Positions 27,201 through 36,905 of a stretch of 64,000 nucleotides of DNA are shown in pieces. Each line of letters opens with the position of its first letter. Within the stretch, counting starts at the first letter, position 1. The DNA lies in NCBI RefSeq assembly GCF_028389875.1, contig NC_084670.1, positions 16,463,383 to 16,527,382 of the forward strand, in the 5' to 3' direction. The stretch is from Rhea pennata (lineage: Eukaryota > Chordata > Aves > Rheiformes > Rheidae). Under the pieces are notes generated by a model. It was not told the DNA's origin. It worked only from the letters and a program-made list of their open reading frames with translations, and did not search any database. Position numbers and translations under genes: made by a program.

Positions 27201-30200
27201 TAGCTGGGATGGTTGTTGTAATGAATTATTTACCTCAACAATATCCGTTGCAGTATTTGCATAATATCCTCTTACTTTCGTGATTATATCAGATGGAAAT
27301 ATAGTGCCAGGATTGTTCATTAGATAAACTCTCCAAATTGCACCAGCCTTATATTCAGCTATAATAGGAATAAAATGCAGCAGAGATTTGCAATTGGGTC
27401 TCCAAGATATATAGTTCGTGTCAGATGCTATGTACATGCTGTATTAGATGACAAATGATTCTGCCAGTATTCAGACACACAGGTCTTCATATTCGTAACC
27501 CCAAGAAGAGAACATAGTTCTAGGCAGAGTCAACAGAACCATAGTGATTAAAGAAGGAGGCGCTAAACCCACCATCCATGGTAGGATTTTGGATGAAAAT
27601 TGTGGAACATGATAGAGGCATTTCTACATAAGCCAGAGGAGTTCACTGGGGTATGTAATACTCACAGGAATAACCACCAACATGAATGACCTTGCTGTAA
27701 CGATAGCTCAGCCTGTCAAGTCTGGGGCTTAGTAGCTTAATGGCAATGTTACATGCAGCAGATCTAAGTAATAAAGAGTTAAAGGCATAAGATTGTTGTT
27801 GTCTGTAATCAAATTCTTAGAAAAATATAAGAAAAATCACTATTTGCAACTGAAAAGTTCACTTTTTCCTCTACTTACAAATTATAGAGCTGTGGGATCC
27901 TGCCTACTGCCAAAGCCTTCATGTGTGAATATGTGAAACTGGCTACCTGTAAGCTGGTCTCCTTTAGTAGCGAGCTGGCCATAGCAGTTACAGTGGGAAG
28001 AGCAGGCTTAGTTTCTAAGAGGACAATACAAGCCACCATTCGGACAGTAGGAGCAAGTGAATTGTCCATAAAGATCTGGAGCAAGGTTTCTCTTACCTAG
28101 AGAAAGATACAGCCTATGAATATCTTGTTAAGAAATTCTTCCTAAACAGCATGTCTGATCTGCACTGAATGGAGAACAAAACACTGTGCAGAGACTTGAG
28201 TATAGAAATTGTCACTGAAAACAAAGATATTGTTGGGTGCACAGTGAACAGGACTGGAAGAAACAGTCACTAGTAATGGGCTCAACATGACAGTGATTAG
28301 AGCAACCTTGTTCCCAGAGACATCAGCAAGGACAGAGGTGATGTCAGGAATTTTGCAGTATGGGCAAGTGGAAAGTCACTAACTGAAGAACCTGCCCCAG
28401 GTTGCTAACATTACCTGATGTTTTTATTATTGCTGCATCACTAAGTTAACTCAAATCACATCTTCTAACACATTTGTTTAAATAATAATTTCAATTACTT
28501 TTGCAGGGTCTTTTCTGGCGATTTTTCTCAAGGCCAACACAGCATCAGCATGAATTCTATTTGGTAATGCAGCTGCAGAAGGTGAAAATGTTGGCAAAAA
28601 CTTGAGGATGCGTTTGATACTGGCTGGCTCTCCTGCATTGCCTATAGCTTTCAGAGCCAAGGCCATATCTTCAGCACGGCCTTTGCTGGCAGCATCAGTA
28701 GCAAGATCATGGAGTGGCTGAAAACAGAGCGTAATGTGTTAATCACTTCAAGTAATAATTTTATGATGATACATAAAAATGTGCATTGCCATAACAAACA
28801 CAACAACTACTGGTGCAAAACCTTGAGGGAAGCTGTTCTTATTTTAATTTGTTTTTCCTTAAACAATGTTGTAGCTGATTTTAAATCGTACCTGAGCTTG
28901 AGTTTTGGGATGTTCCTAGCTAGATGTCTGACCCAGGTAGTATTTGCAAGTTTGAGAACGGCACCAGACTGATGCAGGGGTCTCTAAAGGACTGGTGGGC
29001 CTGGCACCACTCTGTCAGCCCTGCCAGCCTGCATGCCTGCCAGGCCTGCCACAGTCTCAGAATTATACTTGCATAGTTTTCACTTCTTATGTCAATAGCT
29101 GATTTACCTAAAAGTTTTTGCTATTCTGAGAAGATTAATTACTTTTCTCATGGACTGGCTTTGTTTCTATCTTTTGGGGAAGATTTTAATCACATGCTAA
29201 TGCCAGCAGGCCATCTCAGCGCTGTGATCTGCCTGTCTAAGGGACTAGAGTGTCATAGTCCAAGGAAAATGATGCAACATTTCTGATGGTGATATGCAGT
29301 TACGAAGCTTTAGAAGGCCTGACCTATGATACATCTAGAGCTTTGCTTATATTCACACTTAGTGCCTTTTTAATAGATCTTTAGTATAATCTACTTACTA
29401 TAAAAGAAGAATCATAATTACCCTGCTTTAATCCTAAATGTTATACATAAATTTAGTTTCAGTTTGTTTACAGAATCCACTATCCCCAAGGGCTTCTACC
29501 TTTGAAATGCTGAACTGTTAAGACCAGATTTTTAGAAAACATCAGGTTACCATTTCATTCTATCTATCTTTGCGATTTTGCAGGCAATCACAGCTAGGAG
29601 TGAGGCACATAAACAACTAGTTACCTAATTACCAACATTGTGGTGAGAACTAAATTAGAGGCATTTTTAAAATGTCTTCACTCCTTATAAAATATGAAAT
29701 GAGAGCCACCTACCTGAAGAAGCTCATTACGCAAAAATGAAGCCTGAGCACTGTATCTATTTACCATGCAGCCATATGCCAGGTAAACAAGTATTCGAAG
29801 CATTGGTGCTTTCTGGATTTGGGGACATGTCAGAAAAGTCTGCAGAAGTAAGAAGTAGCATTCCTTAGTGTTCCTATTTACTAGAGCTGGAATTTAGTGA
29901 ACATTTCCCTTGCATTTTAGAAATAAATAGATACAATTATTTTGGATATTTCTTAGATTTTTTAAAAGTTAAATCAAATGCCAATCTTTCAGATATAATA
30001 ACAATATTGTTGCTCCAATTATAAAGTATGTACTTTTACCTTTGGTTATGTGATATTAAATGTTTCTTTTATATATATATATATATTTATGTTTTGGCAA
30101 AAGGAAATCAGTGGCAATTTTCCTAGGATTTGTGGGTTTTAATAGCATTAAATAACAAAATCATTAAAATACTTTAATGTATTTTAATGTATATACAGGT

Positions 30201-33200
30201 ATTTGGAAACATTTTCTAAAACACATTCTCACAGTCTCGATTTTTCTGAATATGCTGCATTTTACAGTATTAGAAGGAAATGTGTTGCATGTTACACTTA
30301 TAATCCTGCAAATTCACCATTAAAAATGAATGCCTGGGATATAGAATGACGAATAATGTGTACTCACTGATGCGATTTCTAGGGTTTGCTCATTGGGTGT
30401 AACAAAATGGAAGGCAAGAGGGAGAGTCACAGCTGCTTCCCAGATGTTCAGCTTCTCATGATGAATTTTTTGCTTAAGGAATTTGAACGTGTCAGTAGCT
30501 CCAGCAGCACAGATTGCACTCAGAAACCAGTGCCTGCCAAGAAGGGAAGGATTCCTTATCTCCATTACCTAGTATTTCTCCAATCAGAAATGCTGGCTGA
30601 AAGCAATGCAGTTACCTGTAAGGAGGTTCACTTGCAAATTGCACCCACAATGACTCAATTTGATCAAGGGTCACTAAGCGAAAAAGCTGGATCATCTGTA
30701 AGAATTTGGCTGAAGCTTCTTTACTGGATCCTTCTTCATTATACTGAATTAATTGTCGCAGTATTTCTGGTAACTATGAAAAAAACAGAAAGTATAAAAG
30801 ACTATGTCTAAAATTGTTTTCTGATAATCTGTTAACCTTACAAATAATGAAAGAGTATGAAAAATAAGTATCTAGTACCTGCAATTCTGGATTTTTGATC
30901 TTTATTAGATGGAATGGCATCTGGAATAGTTCTCCTGAGAAATTGTAATGGAGATTCCCATGGTTGTGCATTTCAGCTTCTGGTGGACTTATGGGAGTGC
31001 TTTTAATGTCAACCAAAGTCAATTCTTGTCTTTAAGGGAAAGAAAGAAATGCACAGCTAACACCTTATTGACTTGTGCAAGCAGTGGATATATAAAATTG
31101 TTGCAGTAGATTGAGTGGTGCCCAACAAGATAGTTATATTGACTGCAAATGGATCAGGCACTTCTCAGGTTCATTCATTATCCAGGTTATTTGGAAATAG
31201 CATGGGCATGGTGGGAACTTTCACCAAAGTTTGCAAAAGTCACTGAGAGGTTGCATATATTGCCAGATTTAAATTAAAGGGACTGAAAATGCAAACAGCT
31301 GGATCCAACCTGCCATGAGACACTACTAATTTTCCCTGGAGAGCCTTGGCTTCAGGAAAATTGGCTGCTATCGTGCAGCAACGTCATCTCTGCTAATTAC
31401 AAAAAAAAAGTCTTGTTCACAGGTAGGGCAGAGATCACTTGCCTGACCCAAGAAACCAACCCCAAAGAACCTAGGACTTAAAAAGCCTTCCAGTTGCAGT
31501 GAAATAAGATACTTGTTTAACTCACTCATCCTGAGTAAATATGTTTTAAGCATCTCATCCTGGCTCTGATAATTATAGATGCACTTACAGGCACACACTG
31601 TAACTACTCCTACCTTGCTTCCATGACAGCAACACCATCAGGTTCATTGAATGGAGCAATCTGATACATTTGTTCAGACACAGCAGATGTCATCAAGGCC
31701 TCACTGTCATTATACTTCATCTTGTAAGTGAACATCATTGTGCTTTTAATGTTTCTGACTTTCTAAAAGTGCAGAGAAACTCATTTACGAATAGGAATAG
31801 TCAGTAGTTAATTTATCACAGATGAGCTAAATTCCTTATTAGCATCAGTGCAATGGATGTGTATTAAACAATTGCTTATGCCAACAATGAGTTTGGCAGC
31901 ATATACTTGCACTGTTCATACCAAGGGGCAGGTAGGACAAGGGCGGATGTAAGCCATTCCTATGTTCTTCACTGCTTTATCCCGGCAGTCAGTTAGATCC
32001 TTGCTTTTGGATATGGTCGCACGATTATTCTTGCTGTCATCCTGGATAACGTATCTGGTTTGGCAGATGCCTTCAATCCCAGCCTGTGAGTATTGATAAA
32101 TGCAATGAACTTGTGAAGCCGAATACTTGAAACAGGCCTTCATTACAGACACAAATAGATAAATGAAAACTGCCTGGGAAGTGTATGTGCAGGCATGTTA
32201 CTATGTAACAGTAAAATGAGAGTAACAGTAAAGGAATGGAAAAAAACAAACCTCCTGTAATTCATACACATTTTGTGACTTTTTGATGGTTATCTGCATC
32301 ATGTTCAGAATTCCTCTCACTATGTTAATACATATCATGGGACAGTCTTCAGGGGCATAAATACTTCCAACCCTTCCCTCACTGTATTCAAACTTAAAGG
32401 CTTGGGTGAAACACGAAGCAATGGTCTCTGTGAGCTTTGAAGCTGGGGTGAATGGGTCCCTGGGCCAGAAGCCATTGTATTCTTCCAGCTTTGGTGATCG
32501 AATCTGCAAATAAAATTAAGAGAACATAATCATCATTTTTTCCATCAATTTAAAACAATGCAATAACAAAGAAACCAAACACTTCAGTCCATAGTGAGGC
32601 ACAAGCCACTTGTCCAACACTGCAGGAAATGCTTTCCTTCTTAACTCCTTGCGCTGGTCCTAGGAAAAGGTCTTGAAAATACAATTTCCATAAAGGATTT
32701 CTGCTAGAAGAATAAGAACATGCAATCTGTCTTCAAAAGCTCTGCAGATCTGGTAGAGCTTACTGGCTATTCAAGTGAGTGAAACATTGGCTGTCAGCAA
32801 TCTGTATGGAAGAGAAATTCTCTGCTTTACCCAGGTTTTCAGTGAGCTTTTATTTCAGTCTAAAAAGCACAGGCAAGCCATCACTCAGGCTGCCTACCTG
32901 AACACACGGTGACTATATAGGCTGCTGCTCACTGCACACCATGTCCCAGACCAGCAAAACAAAAGTATCTCTAACGGGGAAGCTGAGCTGACCACAGGTC
33001 CTTAGAAGGCAGATGGCCCAGTGGCAGCTGATGTCCTTTCATTTGGATGTGGTTTTGATCTATTCAAGCTTATGAAGCTTTCGAGCTTGCTTGCAAGCCC
33101 TTGGCTGCTACCTAGTGGGAAATGTGTGCCTACATGCACATGCACGTACACATAAACACACATACATCTCCCACCCACATAGATAAAAATACAGATTCCT

Positions 33201-34450
33201 GGTCAGTGGGAAATGGTGTGGTTTTAAGTGCTCGACTTTCTTCTAGGCATTTATAATTACTGCTGGCAAGTGTGACTTACTTACCCTTTTGTCACGTTAA
33301 GTCCTCAAAGTAAATCCTACTCAACACTTGTGCCTGTAACTGCTAAAGCTATAGCAACCATAACTAAGTTATAGAGAGCCTGTAGTTGCAGAAGTGTGTT
33401 ATATTCAATAACAGGAATTTCCTCCTGCTCTTTGAGTAATATATGCATGGGATTCAATAAACTATTAGGATAAATTTTAAGTGTTCTTCTACAGCTTTCT
33501 CCCCACATGTTTTCTTCTAAGTCTCTTTTTTTTATGGCCTTCCGTTCCACGCCAGTATTTTAAGATGTTCCTTACAATTTTTTTTCATCAGAAACAGCCC
33601 TCCCAGATCTGCCCTCGTTATACCAGGCGCAAACATTACAGCTATTTCTTCATGTTCGAAGTCAGTGCCTTTGTGAGCAACCCCGAAGGCCGGGTGAGGG
33701 GACGGAAGGGGACTTCTCCGGGGAGGCGTCGGCTCCAGCCCGCGGACAGGCTGGCAAACGCGGGCAGCTCACGCTCGCATCCTCATCCGCCCCCTCCCTC
33801 GGGCCTAGTCGCGTTTCCTCGGTAAAACCACGGTGGGGGACCTCTTTTCAAACCGTATTTTTGCCCGCGGCGCTCGCCCCCCGCGGCGGCGGTTACCCTC
33901 AGCACGTGGCCGTCGTGGTCGGCGCCGGGCGGGCGGCCCAGCTCCAGCCGGCAGCTCAGCCGCGCGCCGGCCGCCGCCCCGCCGCCGCGCCGCCCCTGCA
34001 GCACCAGGCCCTCGTAGCCGTAGCGGTAGGTCCAGCCGGCACGGAAAACGGGCTCTGTGGGGGGGAACAAGCGGAACAGCTCCGTGACCGCGGCGTTACG
34101 TGACAGAAACGGAAAGAAAGGGGAGGGGGGGGGGAACAAGGAAAATCAGGAGAGCAAAGGGCGAGGCGGTCTGCTGGGTGCGAAGAGCGCGAGGGGCGCC
34201 GTGGCCGGGGGGCGAGGAGGGTGCACTCACCGAGGTCCCGCTTCTGCCCGCCTGCGTGGGAGGAAAGAGAGGGACACGTGAGAACCCCCCGGCGCCCCTC
34301 GGCCCGCTACCCGCCACGGCGGGCGGCGCGGCGGAGCCGTGTGCGGCGGCCGGGGTCCTGCCAGGCCCCGCGGCGCGGAAATCTCGGCCGCCGGCGACGC
34401 TCAAACCTACCCGCCAGGGCGAGCAGCAGCGCCAGCACCAGCCCCTTCAT
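11404..34450 (-). CDS. VTG3: Vitellogenin, VTG3-type (short phosvitin), complete, 35 exons
   Basis: Estrogen-induced hepatic yolk precursor, secreted and taken up by the oocyte LDL-receptor-family vitellogenin receptor. Exons (minus): 34411-34450, 34231-34251, 33897-34054, 32252-32503, 31922-32083, 31614-31762, 30879-31029, 30616-30773, 30368-30533, 29714-29839, 28499-28717, 27879-28096, 27666-27763, 27234-27358, 26488-26589, 25768-25887, 25461-25650, 25017-25110, 24137-24322, 23622-23766, 22625-22853, 22366-22541, 21657-22007, 21121-21168, 20870-20956, 19391-19603, 19158-19300, 17753-17891, 16927-17062, 15613-15799, 14188-14279, 13623-13720, 13385-13544, 12106-12267 and 11404-11519. They sum to 5217 nt: 1738 aa plus TGA, with GT-AG introns and no break. 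Order: signal peptide MKGLVLALLLALAG; vitellogenin N / lipovitellin-1 (to about residue 1095); phosvitin (1096-1212); lipovitellin-2; VWD domain with CGICG (about 1605-1609); Cys-rich C-terminus. The assignment to VTG3 rests on the short phosvitin and position next to CTBS, as I recall from chicken; family membership is certain, the paralogue number less so. Confidence 0.9.
11850..11871. repeat. Poly-C / poly-T homopolymer junction
   Basis: A C run abutting a T run in VTG3 intron 34. Prone to slippage and to sequencing or assembly error. Confidence 0.85.
13385..15799 (-). other. VTG3: VTG3 exons 30-33: beta'-component / von Willebrand D domain
   Basis: Exon 30 starts ARCSVSQNMITTFNGVEFNY and contains MPANCYHVLAQDCSPELKFL. 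Exon 31 holds EVDMYVSNGLIQLKI, exon 32 KKGLSLKAPDYGIDNLYYDG, and exon 33 [23 protein letters not shown] is the vWD vicinal-cysteine motif (CGLCG in von Willebrand factor). Calcium-binding and disulfide-rich in the family; released from the precursor in yolk. Confidence 0.88.
14631..14662. repeat. Exact 16-bp tandem duplication
   Basis: Two perfect copies of GCAGTTATGATCTCTT in VTG3 intron 30. Confidence 0.9.
16927..21168 (-). other. VTG3: VTG3 exons 24-29: linker and lipovitellin-2
   Basis: Exon 24 (48 nt, AVYQFRFKPTDEE) and exon 25 (87 nt, with a second short serine tract [15 protein letters not shown]) form the post-phosvitin linker. Exons 26-29 encode lipovitellin-2: [77 protein letters not shown] and RAIRLPLPFPSSPS. 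Exons 26-29 match VTG2 lengths exactly (213, 143, 139 and 136 nt). Confidence 0.87.
21657..22007 (-). other. VTG3: VTG3 exon 23: short phosvitin domain
   Basis: This single 117-codon exon codes the serine-rich phosvitin, which when phosphorylated binds Ca, Fe and Mg in yolk. It opens VTNKTQHHKKRIHSKNKT (an NKT N-glycosylation sequon) and contains serine blocks such as SSSSASSTASS, SRSSSKGNGSSKS and [18 protein letters not shown] pure AGC run codes eight serines (about 21715-21741). It is less than half the size of the VTG2 phosvitin exon (285 codons) and carries two cysteines among the serines, which is unusual for phosvitin. Confidence 0.88.
22060..22541 (-). repeat. VTG3 copy of a paralogous high-identity tract (exon 22 and intron 22)
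   Basis: Partner of 50822-51277. Exon 22 (176 nt) differs from its VTG2 counterpart at about 11 positions by eye, and the adjacent intron shares long near-identical blocks such as GCAAGGAAACATAACTTCCT (plus strand). Neighbouring exons and introns are much less alike. Confidence 0.75.
25689..25710. repeat. (AG)n microsatellite
   Basis: Eleven uninterrupted AG units in VTG3 intron 16, about 40 bp from exon 17. Confidence 0.9.
30069..30087. repeat. (TA)n microsatellite
   Basis: Short pure TA run in VTG3 intron 9. Confidence 0.85.
33897..34450 (-). other. VTG3: VTG3 exons 1-3: signal peptide and start of lipovitellin-1
   Basis: Exon 1 codes 13 residues plus one base of the signal peptide; exon 2 is a 21-nt mini-exon (GQKRDLE region) and exon 3 is 158 nt. 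Tiny exons 1 and 2 are the vertebrate vitellogenin pattern. Exon 3 begins EPVFRAGWTYRYGYEGLVLQ, aligning with the N-terminal strand of lipovitellin. It then becomes unusually rich in Gly, Ala and Arg (RRGGGAAAGARLSCRLELG) where chicken VTG2, as I recall it, has LQDRSLGKAGVRLSSKLEI. Introns 1 and 2 are only about 160-175 bp and very GC-rich. Confidence 0.85.
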
Positions 34451-34486
34451 GCTGCGGGGCACTGAGCGCCGCCGGGGACTGTGCAG

Positions 34487-34494
34487 CTTTTATA
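34487..34494 (-). promoter_or_regulatory. TATA box of VTG3 (TATAAAAG on minus strand)
   Basis: The minus strand reads CTTCTATAAAAGCTGCACAG, with the TATA 37-44 bp upstream of the ATG. A start about 30 bp downstream (near 34463) gives a 5' UTR of about 13 nt and a first exon of about 53 nt, the size I recall for Xenopus and chicken vitellogenin first exons. Just upstream, paired TTATCAA motifs and a GTTAAC core (34500-34555) could bind liver factors (HNF1- or GATA-like); that part is inference. Confidence 0.75.
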
Positions 34495-34788
34495 GAAGAA
34501 TTGTTAACGGGCCCGGCAAATTTTGTTGAGTTATCAATTTTTTATCAACACCGGGGAGCCTCGGCGGCGGGGGGGCTGGGGACGGGGCCGCCGGCGGTGG
34601 CTGCTGGCCCCGGGCCGCCACCAGCGGTTTCCTTCTCGCCTCAGCACCTAAATGCGCTGAGAGGAACTGCTGAAACAGAGGTGCCTGAAAGTATGAAAAT
34701 ATAAATATTAACTGTGCAAGAAAAGCTGCTAATTACCTTTATTCGTTGGAAGCAGCTGGTGCTCTTATGGCCTGTGCTAACTTTGCCC

Positions 34789-34803
34789 AGGTTATTCTGA
34801 CCT
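34789..34803. promoter_or_regulatory. Near-consensus estrogen response element upstream of VTG3
   Basis: The plus strand reads AGGTTATTCTGACCT, differing from the palindrome AGGTCAnnnTGACCT at a single half-site base. It lies about 340 bp upstream of the VTG3 ATG, similar to the known ERE placement within a few hundred bp of vitellogenin start sites. A further TGACC half-site overlaps (CTGACCG). Confidence 0.6.
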
Positions 34804-36892
34804 GACCGCAAGGCACCGATCTTATCTAACTGATAGTGGCTCGGCGGGATTGTGCAAAGCCGCCGATAGCCTTCTCATGACACCAGCTTGTGGCCCCCCG
34901 GTACCTCATGCTGCCGCCCCTGGCACCGCTCTGCGGAGGCGCTGCATTACCCCAGCGACACAAACCTTCCGCGGCCATTGCAAAGGCCACGGCTAAAAAG
35001 CACTGACGTCCTCATTTTACTCTTCTGCCATTTCTTTCAGGGATAACTAATATCAGCCCTTTTGGCCCAAATTAGCCCAAAGTGGAAATTAGTGAGGGTT
35101 GCTCCTGCGAGATGGAGATGGGTGAGGCTACCAGGCGTTACGGTTGCAGTCCTGTTTATTTACAAAGATGAACAAAGTCCTGTTTGCCCGAACTCGCTTC
35201 ACTTCGAGCAATACGGGGCAGCATCTTCACCTTGAGGTCCAGCCCCGTTTCCTCCCCGGCTCCCCGCAGCGCCGCTGTGTCTTGGCCCCCAGACTAATCC
35301 TATTCTATTAGTGGGAAATTGAGGCAACCGCTTCACAGGAAGGACCGGACCGTTTGCTGACTAAATTCATTTAGTTTCTCATGAACAGCAGTGAATCTTA
35401 TCCAAGACAGTTTAGCTTTCTTGATGTTCTTTAGTTATTGTTTTGGGGTTTTTTGGGGTTTTTTTTTTTTGTTTGTTTTTTTATAATTGAGCACTTGAGA
35501 TGATAGATACATTTTTTAATGCCTGGCAAGCTGTGGATTTTGTTCCTACACCACAGATTGCATCTATAGGGTAAAAGATTTGGTTTCTTACCTTTAAAAT
35601 ATTTTGGCATATAACAGATATGTCACCATATTTTTACTGGTACTATATTCTGGTCCTGCTTGTTTTAACCTCTTCCACAGTAAAACTGATCAAAAGTGAT
35701 AGAAGAGCAAAACCATTCACTCTATATAGAACACTAACGTGTTGTATCATGTCTCTTGATTTGATGAATGGTAAATGTAGCTACAGACTTTCTGAGTAGA
35801 TAACTACTGACAACCAGCAATTCAAGTTCAAAAGCTAGTATGCCATACCTATATGCAACCACACAAGTTTTTTTAAAAAACCTACAAAGCCATAGCTTTA
35901 TGGCTGTCCCTGTGCTCAGTGACCCAGACCCTGTGGCAGTGGCCTTGCTCACCCTCTGCACTGGAAGGACCACGGGGTGAGTGGTGATGCACAGCACTGA
36001 CCTGCAACACCGCCCATGCTGGGTGGCCTCCGTCAAACAGCTGCTCGAGGCATTGGAAATGCTTGTGCCAGTGCAGGGTGCATTGGCTTGGCCCTAGGAG
36101 AGCCAAGGGCCTTTCCTTGGGTGCACTGGAGTCATCTATAAAACTCCTGGTCTCTTTGATCTGCAAGATTGTATCTGAAATAATCTGGTGTGGTGGCTTT
36201 TCCTGCTATCGGGCTTTGAAACTTCAAAAGCTGCGGCCAGGCCAACCGCCAGCCAATGAATTCCTGACATCATGGCTTGCTCCTCACCACTAAGCATGGG
36301 AGCATGCTTTAGCTGACGAGTTTGATTACGGCAAAAGAGGGAGCTAAGAGCTCATAGCCTAGTCTCACCTAGTAGGGTTTTACAGAGCCTCTATGCACGT
36401 GAGTGAGATGGGGAGACACGAGGCGGGTGTGTTGCTGTGTACGTGGGGCTCACTCTTTGTCTCTCTCTCCCTCCCTCTCTCTGCAGTGTGTTTTTGCTGC
36501 CAGACACCTCCCAGTATATGCATCATTTAGGAGCTGAGGACAGGTAGGATTCAGAGTCAGTAAAAGCAGAAGAGCACCACTGTGATAGCATCCATGGGCT
36601 GATTAAACACATTTAGTGTCTGTAACTGTAGACTATGACACTGCATCACTACAACACTGTACTATAACGCTATGAACTATAATACTTCCCCCAAAATAAG
36701 GGGCTCCTCTCTAGGGGCTGTGCTGAGCACAGGCAGCAGCCATGCCATGTGCCAGGCACGCAGTACCCCCTGTGCCCAGGCTGCAAGGGCAGAGTCCCCC
36801 AGATCTCTGCCCTTCAGCCACAGCCGCAGGGGATCTTTCCCCCATTCTACCCTTTGCTGCCACAGGTTTGGGCAGCAAAGGGTATGTGCTCC

Positions 36893-36905
36893 TGTCACCC
36901 TGACC
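36893..36905. promoter_or_regulatory. Possible distal ERE-like palindrome
   Basis: TGTCACCCTGACC differs from GGTCAnnnTGACC by one base. It lies about 2.4 kb upstream of VTG3 in the spacer. One-mismatch matches arise by chance, so this is a candidate only. Confidence 0.3.

Larger units (their letters stand above)
22366..32503 (-). other. VTG3: VTG3 exons 4-22: lipovitellin-1 (lipid-binding cavity)
   Basis: Nineteen exons encoding the large lipid-transfer-protein module shared with apoB and MTP. Landmarks: EEYNGFWPRDPFTPASKL and YAPEDCPMICINIVRGILN (exon 4), CQTRYVIQDDSKNN (exon 5), GVAVMEAR (exons 6-7), helical-domain repeats [17 protein letters not shown] (exon 11) and LQVASFTYSHMKAL (exon 12), [13 protein letters not shown] (exon 13), and [17 protein letters not shown] (exon 21). 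All but exon 21 have exactly the lengths of their VTG2 counterparts. Intron 3 (32504-33896) shows no exon; it contains the AT-rich to GC-rich transition. Confidence 0.9.
33690..34660. other. CpG-rich island over VTG3 promoter and exons 1-3
   Basis: Sharp rise in GC and CpG density compared with the AT-rich introns on one side and the spacer on the other. It spans exon 3, both small introns, exon 1 and about 200 bp of promoter; the TATA-proximal segment (34490-34550) is itself AT-rich. Limits by eye. Confidence 0.7.

Noticed and set aside
33317-33550. 77-aa minus-strand open frame in VTG3 intron 3
   Set aside because: Looks somewhat protein-like (LLKEQEEIPVIEYNTLLQLQ), but I recognise no family and adding it as an exon would break the 35-exon structure shared with VTG2.
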